Under the pieces are notes generated by a model. That model was not told where the DNA came from and ran no database searches. It saw nothing but the letters and a program-made list of their open reading frames with translations. This document shows, piece by piece, positions 52,301-59,596 of a DNA stretch of 64,000 nt; position 1 is the stretch's first letter; each line of letters begins with the position of its first letter. This DNA is from Streptomyces bathyalis. GTDB lineage: Bacteria; Actinomycetota; Actinomycetes; Streptomycetales; Streptomycetaceae. Both the position numbers and the translations under genes were made by a program. The stretch is from NCBI RefSeq assembly GCF_015910445.1, contig NZ_CP048882.1:1860001-1924000 (forward strand). Reading direction: 5' to 3'.

Positions 52301-52963
52301 CTGGTTGTAGCTGTTGACCGTCTGCGAGACCGAAGAGGGGTTGTCGTACGCGCGCTCGCGGATGTTCTTGATCGCGGTCAGCTGCCGGGTGATGTCCAGA
52401 ACGGTGGACTGGACGCCCGCCATCACCCTGTCGCTGCCGTCGATGTCGGCCGTGGCTTCCTTGAACGCCTGGAAGGACTGGTCCGTCTTCTCACGCGGAC
52501 CGACGACGGTGTCGTCCTTGGAGTCCCCGGTGGCGGTCAGCGGGCCGGCCGAGCGGTCGCGCTCCTCCTGGAGGGCCGAGGCGAGCTCCGTCGCCTGCTC
52601 GGTCATCTCCGTGAGCAGCTTCATGTTGTCGAGCTGGTCGACGTTCCCGAGGGAGTCCTGGATCCGAAGGGCACCCAGCGTCGTTGCCGCGACCACGGGT
52701 AGGGCGAGGAGCGACACCAGGCGCGTACTGATCCGCCAGTTACGCAGGGCGGCTCGCGAGCCCGGCCCAGGAGGCGTCCTGAGGCGCTGCTCGGCGCTCT
52801 TGTCGCTTTTGACGGCCGGGCGGTTGGACCCGCCGTCCTCTTCGTGCACCGCGGCCGTCGGGCCGCTCTGCTGGGCGCGCTGGGGTGTGGATCCGCGGTC
52901 CGCTGTTCCGCGCGGCTCCGGATCCCCCGCAGCGCTGCCATCCCTCTTGAAACGTCCCTGCAC
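49301..52963 (-). CDS. cvnA: Conservon sensor histidine-kinase-like protein CvnA (second copy)
   Basis: Membrane sensor of about 1220 residues. A charged cytoplasmic N terminus (about 75 residues) precedes the first helix (RLVSLLALPVVAATTLGALR), an extracytoplasmic nitrate-sensor-like helical domain to about 350, a second helix (AVILLVLGISLVGAFVVA), HAMP and a kinase-like module (LFKLDHLATRMRRNGENLLV, ELLENATSFSSPQTKV, DTGIGLSPEDL). The C-terminal 480 residues are disordered Gly/Pro/Ser/Gln repeats ending in the conserved basic RLTNLRRGIQQGRQ. The GTG at 52961-52963 has GAGG eleven bases upstream. The sensor domain differs strongly from CvnA1, so the inputs probably differ. Confidence 0.92.
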   Translation of the reverse strand: MQGRFKRDGSAAGDPEPRGTADRGSTPQRAQQSGPTAAVHEEDGGSNRPAVKSDKSAEQRLRTPPGPGSRAALRNWRISTRLVSLLALPVVAATTLGALRIQDSLGNVDQLDNMKLLTEMTEQATELASALQEERDRSAGPLTATGDSKDDTVVGPREKTDQSFQAFKEATADIDGSDRVMAGVQSTVLDITRQLTAIKNIRERAYDNPSSVSQTVNSYNQLIDSLLALSQDMAQATNNSEMIQSTRALASFSTAKEYASIQRAIISAGLARKGGPELSESDRLYAKTAAESESASLGSFNQIYGEEKASALTKPLDGGVVNITLADKYRDRVLNNPDGIKSENRSYPDWYDQDRSKIDEMGKIESTLLSQMEQQARELRADAQREAFLNGAVILLVLGISLVGAFVVARSMVRSLRRLQDTAQDVARKRLPELVRQMSESEPQDVDTSVESVGVHSRDEIGKVASAFDDVHREAVRLAGEQALLRGNDNAMFTNLSRRSQGLIQRQLSLISELESREADPDQLSSLFKLDHLATRMRRNGENLLVLAGEEPGRRWTRPVPLVDVLRAAASEVEQYERIELNSVPATEVAGRVVNDLVHLLAELLENATSFSSPQTKVKVTGHALPDGRVLVEIHDTGIGLSPEDLSAINERLASPPTVDVSVSRRMGLFVVGRLSLRHGIRIQLRPSDSGGTTALVMLPVDVAQGGAQSPQSKGKPAGAGGPGGNGPSVPKGAGLAAALQRGPGAGPGGSGPSKLGGAPSRQVGGGEPRPALPGSDVPVGAGSGQGEGGPPTTNLFGSGPGGPGRGQEGPPNRQVPPLPQRSGPAGALPGPSGSDSGQGGPEPAEFERPGAGWGGSWERENQPSGEYAMPPSPSDTGEFQRPQAPSEPNPFARPQSGSDSGEFQRPQAPSEPNPFARPQSGSDTGEFQRPQSGSDTGEFERPQPGGPSDTSQFMRPDEWNQPRPSWATASGPGEDGPRGHDESESSETGEFARPGYTNASSGGQGAAAGREQSQGDQETSYDPDFGIPSGPPAAADAPTPIFESIESNWFRAASSAPPPPREPESAPQPERSSSQHAPAPRPGQPASAVPPMPQRHAARGTSEGVAANSSHSTGAHHVADTGAHWGASPNDERWRRAEQVRQPAAGGVTTSGLPRRVPRANLVAGTAQQQSSAQAGPQVSRAPDDVRGRLTNLRRGIQQGRQAGTTNGRGIGPHYQQER
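50140..50350. repeat. Tandem repeats in the cvnA2 tail
   Basis: The minus strand encodes repeated GEFQRPQ, APSEPNPFARPQSGSD and SGSDTGEFQRPQ units; two copies of a 69-base unit (about 50190-50330) are nearly identical at DNA level. It is a coding repeat in a disordered region. Confidence 0.8.
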
Positions 52964-53512
52964 TAGCGTCGCAACCTCTGGACCAGGCGCCCCTCCGCTT
53001 GGGACGGCGGGACGGTATCGAGTCGTGGGGGTCCCAAGGCCCCCCTGGCGGTCGTGATGTGACCGGCGCGCGTCCCCTGACCGCCGCGCGGCGCTGCTCT
53101 GCGCCCCTGCGCGCCGGTTGTTTCCCGCAGCGGTCCGTGGAATTCCAGCACAGTGCCGGATCTCCAACAAGGCCTGTGGAAAACCCGGGAGAAGCGGTGA
53201 CGCTCCGCCGATATTCCATCACCTTCTGTGCGGCGCACTTCCCGTGATTCCGGACTTTTCAGCTGCGGACCGCCGGTCCCTCGCACCCCAGCAGTATCAG
53301 GCCGGGAGACGGAACCTCACATCTGGCCCCGATGTCCGGTTCGGCGCTCACAGCACCTCATCACGTAAGTCCCTTTTGCTCACGCTCCGGTGAGCAACCT
53401 CACACGCTCCGCGTCGTCCGCGTCACGTAACGAAATGAAAATGGGTCCTAGTCTGGTTTACACAACACCGGGGAACGACAAGCCAATTGGAAAGTGAGAG
53501 GTACGGTCGAGC
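52964..53512. other. Divergent intergenic region between cvnA2 and the 60-residue gene
   Basis: About 550 bases. It must contain the cvn2 promoter and a plus-strand promoter; the stretch 53420-53500 is AT-rich and contains TAGTCT at about 53451 as a possible -10 for the plus strand. The frame extending cvnA2 upstream to 53170 has no family character. Confidence 0.5.
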
Positions 53513-53695
53513 GTGAAGACCACCCTTATCATGCGCAACACAGCCAACCCGCGCCGCACCACCCTTGCCCATCTTGAGGACGCGGACGAGTTGACCACGA
53601 GGGCCGTCGCCGAAGAGGCCGTGTTCCTCGACACGCTGGAGGCACGGACCGCGAATCCCGGGCGCACCGTGCTCGAGGACGAACCCGTCGGCTGA
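53513..53695 (+). CDS. Small unknown protein, 60 residues
   Basis: An acidic Thr/Glu/Arg-rich protein starting MKTTLIMRNTANPRRTTLAH and ending GRTVLEDEPVG. I recognise no family. The composition suggests a short helix (DADELTTRAVAEEAVFLDTL) between flexible ends; there is no Cys, signal peptide or membrane segment. Evidence for a real gene: GTG at 53513 preceded by GAGAGG at about 11 bases, an AT-rich region with -10-like TAGTCT upstream, and a strong intrinsic terminator 22 bases after the stop. An ATG at 53531 is an alternative start. It lies between conservon 2 and accE. Confidence 0.6.
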   Translation: MKTTLIMRNTANPRRTTLAHLEDADELTTRAVAEEAVFLDTLEARTANPGRTVLEDEPVG

Positions 53696-53997
53696 GCTCC
53701 GGCGCCGATGACGCAGAAGGACGGCCTCCCGTGAGTTCCGCCGGGAGGCCGTCCTTTGCCGTTCGCGTCTTCCGCTTCCGCGCTGCACGTCGTGCCGTCA
53801 ACGGGCCTTGGCCCCCCGGGCATTCGCTGAGCGGCGAGCCGTTCGAGGGGGCCGTGAAGGGCGGGCCGCCCGGCTCAGGCGCTCAACCGCCCCGTCCGGC
53901 ACCGGAGTTCGGTCCGGCCGCCTGAAGCCGCGCCGAAGCCGGCTGAGGCCCGGCGGAGGCCCGGCGGAGGCCCGATCGAGCCTCCGCGCGGTCCCGC
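53696..53997. other. Convergent intergenic region with short direct repeats
   Basis: Besides the terminator, the stretch 53930-53990 contains repeated CGGCGGAGGCC and GAAGCCG units. No gene is supported; the plus-strand frame reaching 53925 is the terminator stem read through. Confidence 0.5.
53717..53756 (+). terminator. Intrinsic terminator after the 60-residue gene
   Basis: A 15-base-pair perfect stem (53717-53731 with 53742-53756) around a 10-base loop, ending in CCTTT on the plus strand. It is one of the most canonical terminators in the window. Confidence 0.8.
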
Positions 53998-54237
53998 TCA
54001 GCCCTGCCAGCTGTGCGGCGCCCTGAAGCCGCGTGCGCGCTCCAGGCGCCTCCAGCCCGCCTTGCCGCTCCCCGCGGCGCGTGCGGCCGGAATCTCGGCG
54101 TGCCGGGCGGAGGCCGCGGCGCGGGCGAGCAGCAGCGCCGTGACGGCGGCGAGTTCCTCCTCGCTGGCCTCGCCCTTCTCCACGCGGACGAGACGGCTGC
54201 TGACGGCTGTGTCGGTCGGGTTCATCGAAGTATTCAT
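53998..54237 (-). CDS. accE: Acyl-CoA carboxylase epsilon subunit
   Basis: Small subunit special to actinobacterial acyl-CoA carboxylases, bridging the biotinylated alpha and the beta subunits. The 79-residue product has a helical first half (VRVEKGEASEEELAAVTALL LARAAA) and the conserved end GWRRLERARGFRAPHSWQG. The ATG at 54235-54237 is three bases after the accB stop; a second in-frame ATG at 54223-54225 has AAGGGA about 11 bases ahead and may be the real start. No alpha subunit gene is nearby, as in other streptomycetes. Confidence 0.93.
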   Translation of the reverse strand: MNTSMNPTDTAVSSRLVRVEKGEASEEELAAVTALLLARAAASARHAEIPAARAAGSGKAGWRRLERARGFRAPHSWQG

Positions 54238-54240
54238 CCC

Positions 54241-55875
54241 TTACTGAGGGGGGTTTCCGTGCTTGCGTGAGGGCAGATCCGCGTGTTTGCTGCGCAGCAT
54301 CTGCAGGGAGCGGACGAGCACCTCGCGGGTCTCCGCCGGATCGATGACGTCGTCCACGAGGCCGCGTTCGGCGGCGTAGTACGGGTGCATCAGCTCGGCC
54401 TTGTACTCCTTGACCATCCGGGCCCGCATCGCCTCCGGGTCGTCCGCGCCGTTGATCTCCCGCCGGAAGATCACGTTCGCCGCGCCCTCGGCGCCCATGA
54501 CCGCGATCTCGTTCGTCGGCCAGGCGAAGGTCAGGTCGGCACCGATGGACTGCGAATCCATCACGATGTACGCGCCGCCGTAGGCCTTGCGCAGCACGAC
54601 CGAGATCCGCGGCACCGTCGCGTTGCAGTACGCGTACAGCAGCTTCGCGCCGTGCCGGATGATTCCGCCGTGCTCCTGGTCGACGCCGGGCAGGAAGCCC
54701 GGGACGTCCAGCAGCGTGACGATGGGGATGTTGAACGCGTCGCACATCTGCACGAAGCGGGCGCCCTTCTCCGACGCCTCGATGTCCAGCACCCCGGCCA
54801 GGGACTGCGGCTGGTTGGCGATGACGCCCACGACCTGGCCGTCCATCCTGGCCAGGCACACGATCAGGTTCGTCGCCCACCGCTCGTGGATCTCCAACAG
54901 GTCCCCGTCGTCGACGAGTTCCTCGATGACCTTGCGCATGTCGTACGGGCGGTTCCCGTCCGCAGGCACCAGGTCGAGCAGCACCTCGCCGCGCCGGTCC
55001 ACCGGGTCGGAGCACTCCTCGGCCGGAGGGTTCTCCCGGTTGTTGCTCGGCAGCATCGACAGCAGATACCGCACCTCTTCCAGGCAGGAGGCCTCGTCGT
55101 CGTAGGCGAAGTGCGCCACGCCCGAGGTCGCGGCGTGCACGTCCGCGCCGCCCAGCCCGTTCTGCGAGACCGTCGCACCGGTCACCGCCTCGACCACGTC
55201 CGGGCCGGTGATGAACATCTGCGAGGTGTCGCGGACCATGAACACGAAGTCCGTCAGCGCCGGCGAGTAGGCCGCACCGCCCGCGCACGGGCCGAGCATC
55301 ACCGAGATCTGCGGGATCACGCCCGAGGCACGGGTGTTGCGCTGGAAGATCCCGCCGTATCCCGCGAGCGCCGAGACGCCCTCCTGGATACGCGCGCCCG
55401 CACCGTCGTTCAGCGAGATCAGCGGCGCACCCGCCGCGATCGCCATATCCATGATCTTGTGGATCTTCGTGGCGTGTGCCTCACCCAGCGCACCGCCGAA
55501 GATGCGGAAGTCGTGCGCGTAGACGAACACCGTCCGCCCGTGCACCAGCCCCCACCCGGTCACGACACCGTCGGTGTAGGGCTTCTTCTCCTCCAGCCCG
55601 AAACCCGTGGCACGGTGCCGCCTCAACGGCTCCACCTCACGGAAGGTCCCCTCGTCCAGCAGCAGTTCGATCCGCTCCCGGACGGTCAGCTTCCCCTTCG
55701 CGTGCTGAGCCTGCGTCGCCCGCTCACTGGGACCCTGCAAGGCGCGCTCCCGCAGAGCACGCAGCTCCGCCACACGCCCGCGCGCGTCCCGCGCCTCGGT
55801 GCCTGCGGCTTCGGACGCGACCGCGGTCTCCGCGGCCTGCGGCGCCTGCTGCGACGGCTGGGTCTGATCGGTCAT
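54241..55875 (-). CDS. accB: Acyl-CoA carboxylase beta subunit (carboxyltransferase)
   Basis: Transfers the carboxyl group from biotin to acetyl- or propionyl-CoA, supplying malonyl- and methylmalonyl-CoA for fatty acids and polyketides. The 544-residue protein has an Ala/Glu-rich leader of about 35 residues, then KGKLTVRERIELLLDEGTF, HDFRIFGGALGEAHATKI, the oxyanion-hole segments GPCAGGAAYSPAL and RKAYGGAYIVM, and FLPGVDQEHGGIIRHGA. Substrate preference is not decided here. The ATG has no ribosome binding site, but TAGGGT lies six bases upstream, so the message is probably leaderless. accE follows after three bases. Confidence 0.93.
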   Translation of the reverse strand: MTDQTQPSQQAPQAAETAVASEAAGTEARDARGRVAELRALRERALQGPSERATQAQHAKGKLTVRERIELLLDEGTFREVEPLRRHRATGFGLEEKKPYTDGVVTGWGLVHGRTVFVYAHDFRIFGGALGEAHATKIHKIMDMAIAAGAPLISLNDGAGARIQEGVSALAGYGGIFQRNTRASGVIPQISVMLGPCAGGAAYSPALTDFVFMVRDTSQMFITGPDVVEAVTGATVSQNGLGGADVHAATSGVAHFAYDDEASCLEEVRYLLSMLPSNNRENPPAEECSDPVDRRGEVLLDLVPADGNRPYDMRKVIEELVDDGDLLEIHERWATNLIVCLARMDGQVVGVIANQPQSLAGVLDIEASEKGARFVQMCDAFNIPIVTLLDVPGFLPGVDQEHGGIIRHGAKLLYAYCNATVPRISVVLRKAYGGAYIVMDSQSIGADLTFAWPTNEIAVMGAEGAANVIFRREINGADDPEAMRARMVKEYKAELMHPYYAAERGLVDDVIDPAETREVLVRSLQMLRSKHADLPSRKHGNPPQ

Positions 55876-55881
55876 GTATAG

Positions 55882-55887
55882 ACCCTA
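55882..55887 (-). promoter_or_regulatory. Probable -10 element for a leaderless accB transcript
   Basis: TAGGGT on the minus strand ends six bases before the accB ATG, the spacing expected when transcription begins at or next to the A of the start codon. There is no Shine-Dalgarno sequence, and I could not assign a convincing -35. Confidence 0.4.
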
Positions 55888-56022
55888 CGAAACGGCAGGG
55901 TCATTCATCGTCGTCAGATTCAGACAGTGTCCGAGCGTGATTCATGGTCGCGCTGGACAGAACTGCACCGGAGCGCGCCTCCAGGGCAGGGAACTCTCAC
56001 ACGCGGCCCGCGCTGGGCTGTG

Positions 56023-56049
56023 GGGTTCCCACAGCCCAGTGACGGTGCC
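56023..56049. promoter_or_regulatory. Perfect 12-bp hairpin/palindrome in the accB-P450 divergent region
   Basis: CTGGGCTGTGGG (56023-56034) and CCCACAGCCCAG (56038-56049) flank GTT, about 240 bases before the P450 start and 150 bases upstream of accB. As no gene ends here, an operator or RNA structure in the P450 5' region is more likely than a terminator. Confidence 0.5.
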
Positions 56050-56288
56050 CTGTCAACCAGGGGAAGGCCGGCCGGCGGCACGCCACAACCGCAGCTCAGG
56101 GCAGCCGTACCGCACAGCTCACGCCCGTATCATCCGTCCCGTCCCGGCGTCACGCGCAACCGCAGCGAGGGGCGCAAGCGCGTTCGGCGTGCGGGCTTGG
56201 CCTCGAACTCCCTTGTGCCGCACGGCCGTAGAGCGGACGCTTCATCCCGGCCACGTCCTGAGCAGCAGTACGACAGGAGTCCCGAACG

Positions 56289-57518
56289 ATGACCGAGGCA
56301 CCCGAGGCACCGCAGCGAATGGACCCCACGGGAGCCGCACATCACGCGGTGAACGCACGCCTTCGCGAGCGCGGCCCGGCCGCCCCGGTGCTGCTTCCCG
56401 GAGACGTCGAGGCCTTCGCGGTCACCGGGCACGAGGAGCTGCGGGAGTTACTGACCGACACGCGCATCGCCAAGGACGCCCGCCACTTCGCCGCCCTCCA
56501 GGAAGGCCGCGTGCCGGAGGGGTGGCCACTGGCCGTCTACGCCACGGTCGAGGGCATGACGACCGCGGACGGTGCCGACCACAGGCGCCTGCGGAGCCTG
56601 GTCACGAAGGCGTTCACACACCGCCGGGTGGCGCAGCTGCGGCCGCGCGTGGAGCAACTGGTCGCCGAACTGCTCGCGGAGCTGCGGGAGTTCGCGGAGA
56701 AGGACGGGACCGTCGACCTGTGGGAGCACTTCGCCTACCCGCTGCCCATGAATGTCATCTGCGAACTCCTCGGTGTGGAGCCGCAGTCGCGCGACCGGCT
56801 GCACGAGCTGTTCCGCGTCCTGCTCAGCACGGACTCGAAGCCGGCGGAGATCGTCTCCGCAGGCCGCGAGACCGCCGGGGTGCTCGCCGGCGTCGTCGCC
56901 GCACGGCGGGCCGACCCCGGCGACGACCTCACCAGCGCCCTCATCGCCGCCCGCGAGGAGGACGGCGACCGGCTCTCCGAGACGGAACTGACCGGCACTC
57001 TCCTGACGCTGACCGTCGCGGGCCACGAGACGACGATGAGCCTGATCACCAACGCCGTGCGGGCTCTGTGCACCCACCGCTCCCAGCTGGAACTCGCCTT
57101 GTCGGGCGCCGTCACCTGGGAGTCGGTGGTCGAGGAGACGCTGCGCTACGACGGCCCCGTCGGCTTCTTCCCCTTCCGCTATCCCACCGAGGACATCTCC
57201 GTCGGCGGCACCGTCATCCCGCGCGGAACGCCGGTGCTCGCCGGGTACACCGCCGCCGGACGTGACCCCCGCACGCACGGACCCGACGCGGACCGCTTCG
57301 ACGTCACGCGCCCGCCGGACCAGCACCTCTCCTTCGGCCACGGCCCGCACTTCTGCCTCGGCGCGCCGCTCGCCCGCATGGAGGCGGCCATCGCGCTGGA
57401 GGCGCTGTTCGGACGCCACCCGGGCCTCGAACTGGCCGTGCCCGACGAGGAGTTGCCGCCCAGGCCGAGCTTCGTGGGCAACAGCACCCTGGTGCTGCCG
57501 GTACGCCTGGGCGGCTGA
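56289..57518 (+). CDS. Cytochrome P450
   Basis: Bacterial class I P450 of 409 residues, a soluble haem monooxygenase needing ferredoxin and reductase from elsewhere. It shows TTADGADHRRLRSLVTKAFT (helix C), the I-helix oxygen-activation motif VAGHETT, ExxR as EETLR, and the haem ligand loop FGHGPHFCLGAPLAR. The ATG at 56289 has AGGAG nine bases upstream. No ferredoxin or biosynthetic cluster is adjacent, so the substrate is unknown; it resembles CYP105/107-type enzymes only in general form. Some conservons carry P450 genes, but this one is 3.3 kb away and separately promoted. Confidence 0.93.
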   Translation: MTEAPEAPQRMDPTGAAHHAVNARLRERGPAAPVLLPGDVEAFAVTGHEELRELLTDTRIAKDARHFAALQEGRVPEGWPLAVYATVEGMTTADGADHRRLRSLVTKAFTHRRVAQLRPRVEQLVAELLAELREFAEKDGTVDLWEHFAYPLPMNVICELLGVEPQSRDRLHELFRVLLSTDSKPAEIVSAGRETAGVLAGVVAARRADPGDDLTSALIAAREEDGDRLSETELTGTLLTLTVAGHETTMSLITNAVRALCTHRSQLELALSGAVTWESVVEETLRYDGPVGFFPFRYPTEDISVGGTVIPRGTPVLAGYTAAGRDPRTHGPDADRFDVTRPPDQHLSFGHGPHFCLGAPLARMEAAIALEALFGRHPGLELAVPDEELPPRPSFVGNSTLVLPVRLGG

Positions 57519-57565
57519 GCCCGGGCCCGCCTCGGAGCATTTCCGGCCGGGCGGCCCGGAGTTGC

Positions 57566-59167
57566 TCACTCGTGCGGTTCGACGCCCGCCCGCAGCAGTC
57601 CGTACGTGTAGGCGTCGTCCAGTGCCTGCCACGAAGCGGAGATGATGTTGTCCGCAACGCCCACCGTCGACCACTCCGCGCCGCCGTCACTCATGGAGAC
57701 CAGCACGCGCGTCGTGGAGTCGGTGCCGTGGCCGCCCTCGAGGATGCGCACCTTGTAGTCGACGAGGGAGAGCCTGGCCAGCTCCGGGTGCAGCCGCTCA
57801 AGACCGCTGCGCAGCGCCCGGTCCAGGGCGTTGACCGGGCCGTTCCCCTCGCCGGTGGCGACGATGCGCTCACCCTTCGCCCAGAGCTTGACCGTGGCCT
57901 CGTTGGCCTGGTCGCCGTCGGGGCGCTGCTCGACGATCGTGCGCCAGGACTCCAGACGGAAGAACCGCCGGACGCGGCCGTGCACCTCGTCGCGCAGCAG
58001 AAGCTCGAACGAGGCGTCCGCCGCCTCGTAGGTGAAGCCCTTCAGCTCCTGCTCCTTGACGCGCTCGACGATCCGGCCGACCAGCTCCCGGTCGCCCTCC
58101 AGGTCGTAGCCGAGCTCCTTGCCCTTCAGCTCGACCGAGGCGCGTCCGGCCATGTCGGAGACGAGCATCCGCATGGTGTTGCCGACGAGTTCGGGCTGGA
58201 TGTGCTGGTACAGATCCGGATCCACCTTGATCGCGGACGCGTGCAGCCCGGCCTTGTGCGCGAAGGCCGAGGTGCCGACGTACGGCTGGTGGGTGGAGGG
58301 CACGAGGTTGACGACCTCGGCGATGGCGTGCGAGATGCGGGTCATCTCCTCGAGCGCGCCCTCGGGCAGCACCTGCTTGCCGTACTTGAGCTGGAGCGCC
58401 GCCGTGACGGGGAAGAGGTTGGCGTTGCCGACCCGCTCGCCGTACCCGTTGGCCGTGCACTGGACGTGGCTGGCACCCGCGTCCACCGCCGCGAGCGTGT
58501 TGGCGACGGCGCATCCGGTGTCGTCCTGCGCGTGGATGCCCAGACGGGCACCGGTGTCGGCGAGGACGGTGCGTACGACGGCCTGGATCTGCGCGGGGAG
58601 CATCCCGCCGTTGGTGTCGCACAGGACGACCACGTCGGCGCCGGCCTCGTGCGCGGCGCGCACGACCTGCTTCGCGTAGCCGGCGTTGGCGAGATAGCCG
58701 TCGAAGAAGTGCTCGCAGTCCACGAAGACGCGGCGGCCCTGCTCACGCAGGTACGCCACCGTGTCCCGGACCATCTCCAGGTTCTCCTCCAGCGAGGTAC
58801 GCAGGGCCAGCTCGACGTGCCGGTCGTGCGACTTGGCGACGATCGTGACGACCGGGGCCCCGGAGTCCACCAGCGCCTTGACCTGGGCGTCGTCGGCGGC
58901 ACGTACTCCTGCCTTACGGGTGGCACCGAAGGCCACGAGCTGTGCGTGCCGGAAGTCGATCTCCGCGCGGGCGCGCTCGAAGAACTCGGTGTCGCGCGGG
59001 TTGGCCCCCGGCCAGCCGCCCTCGATGAAGCCCACGCCGAACTCGTCGAGGTGACGGGCGATGGTCATCTTGTCGGCGACGGTCAGGTTGATGCCCTCAC
59101 GCTGGGCTCCGTCGCGCAGTGTGGTGTCGAAGATGTGGAAGTTGTCGTCCGGGGCGAGCATGCTCAT
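57566..59167 (-). CDS. cimA: Citramalate synthase
   Basis: Condenses pyruvate and acetyl-CoA to (R)-citramalate, a threonine-independent entry to isoleucine. The 533-residue product has the HMGL-like barrel with FDTTLRDGAQREGINLTVAD, EGGWPGANPRD, and the metal site GIHAQDDTGCAVAN, and a C-terminal LeuA-type regulatory domain (about 390-530, GTDSTTRVLVSMSDGG) that binds the end product. The first ATG of MSM (59165-59167) has AGGAG 11 bases upstream. It is preceded by a probable leader-peptide attenuator. Citramalate rather than isopropylmalate synthase is favoured by the length and the FxxTLRDGAQ variant. Confidence 0.9.
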   Translation of the reverse strand: MSMLAPDDNFHIFDTTLRDGAQREGINLTVADKMTIARHLDEFGVGFIEGGWPGANPRDTEFFERARAEIDFRHAQLVAFGATRKAGVRAADDAQVKALVDSGAPVVTIVAKSHDRHVELALRTSLEENLEMVRDTVAYLREQGRRVFVDCEHFFDGYLANAGYAKQVVRAAHEAGADVVVLCDTNGGMLPAQIQAVVRTVLADTGARLGIHAQDDTGCAVANTLAAVDAGASHVQCTANGYGERVGNANLFPVTAALQLKYGKQVLPEGALEEMTRISHAIAEVVNLVPSTHQPYVGTSAFAHKAGLHASAIKVDPDLYQHIQPELVGNTMRMLVSDMAGRASVELKGKELGYDLEGDRELVGRIVERVKEQELKGFTYEAADASFELLLRDEVHGRVRRFFRLESWRTIVEQRPDGDQANEATVKLWAKGERIVATGEGNGPVNALDRALRSGLERLHPELARLSLVDYKVRILEGGHGTDSTTRVLVSMSDGGAEWSTVGVADNIISASWQALDDAYTYGLLRAGVEPHE

Positions 59168-59298
59168 GACGGCTGTGGCTCCTGTTGATGAAGCGGGATC
59201 CGTGATGCCGGGGTCCGCTTGTCCCTCGATTGTCCTGCTTCTTTCCTTCTTCCTCCTCGCGCCGTCGCCTCCGGCTGCGGGTGGGCCGGAAACCAAAA

Positions 59299-59324
59299 AG
59301 ACCTCTCGCGGGTGCGAGAGGTCT
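59299..59324 (-). terminator. Probable attenuator terminator in the cimA leader
   Basis: Perfect 11-base-pair stem (59299-59309 with 59314-59324) with loop of four bases, followed on the minus strand by TTTTTGGTTT. It lies about 130 bases upstream of the cimA start and downstream of a short leader frame. The U-run makes it a real rho-independent terminator, and no other gene is there to need it. Confidence 0.75.
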
Positions 59325-59352
59325 GGCGCGCGGGTCTGGGACACGGTGGCCG

Positions 59353-59378
59353 CTGCCGCACGGGTCTTCCTGCGGCAG
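59353..59378 (-). promoter_or_regulatory. Leader hairpin between the leader peptide and the attenuator
   Basis: CTGCCGCA (59353-59360) and TGCGGCAG (59371-59378) form an 8-base-pair stem, starting four bases after the leader stop codon. It could act as the pause hairpin or part of the antiterminator of the cimA attenuator. Confidence 0.5.
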
Positions 59379-59382
59379 TCGG

Positions 59383-59418
59383 TCACTGAGGACCGGCGCG
59401 CCTGCTGCCGATAATCAT
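59383..59418 (-). CDS. Putative cimA leader peptide MIIGSRRAGPQ
   Basis: An 11-codon frame, ATG at 59416-59418, reading MIIGSRRAGPQ. It opens with two consecutive isoleucine codons, ATT and ATC; ATT is rare in such GC-rich genomes. It sits 58 bases upstream of the intrinsic terminator in the leader of cimA, an isoleucine-pathway gene, which is the classical layout for ribosome-mediated attenuation. No ribosome binding site is seen, so it may be leaderless or translated weakly. Against it: only two regulatory codons. Confidence 0.5.
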   Translation of the reverse strand: MIIGSRRAGPQ

Positions 59419-59530
59419 GGCGAACGAGGACACGAAGGGGAGTCTCGCACAGAGCGGGCAGGGGCCCGCAAGGCGTCTCACAATGCGGAAAGTGCGTGCG
59501 CAGGCGCGCGTCGCGTGTCCGCGGGGGCCG

Positions 59531-59596
59531 CGCGGACGGCGCGGGCTCTCCGGCGCGGGGCGGCGCGGACGGCGCGGGCTCTCCGGCGCGGGGCGG
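59531..59596. repeat. 33-bp tandem repeat, two copies
   Basis: Units 59531-59563 and 59564-59596 are near-perfect copies with period 33 (CGCGGACGGCGCGGGCTCTC is the recognisable core). Confidence 0.8.

Larger units (their letters stand above)
55876..56288. other. Divergent intergenic region between accB and the P450 gene
   Basis: About 410 bases with the accB -10 element, the 12-base-pair palindrome and presumably the P450 promoter. No additional gene is supported. Confidence 0.5.

Noticed and set aside
56289..57518. P450 as part of conservon 2 (CvnE-type)
   Set aside because: It is on the opposite strand, 3.3 kb away beyond accE-accB, and has its own promoter region, so no operon link can be claimed.
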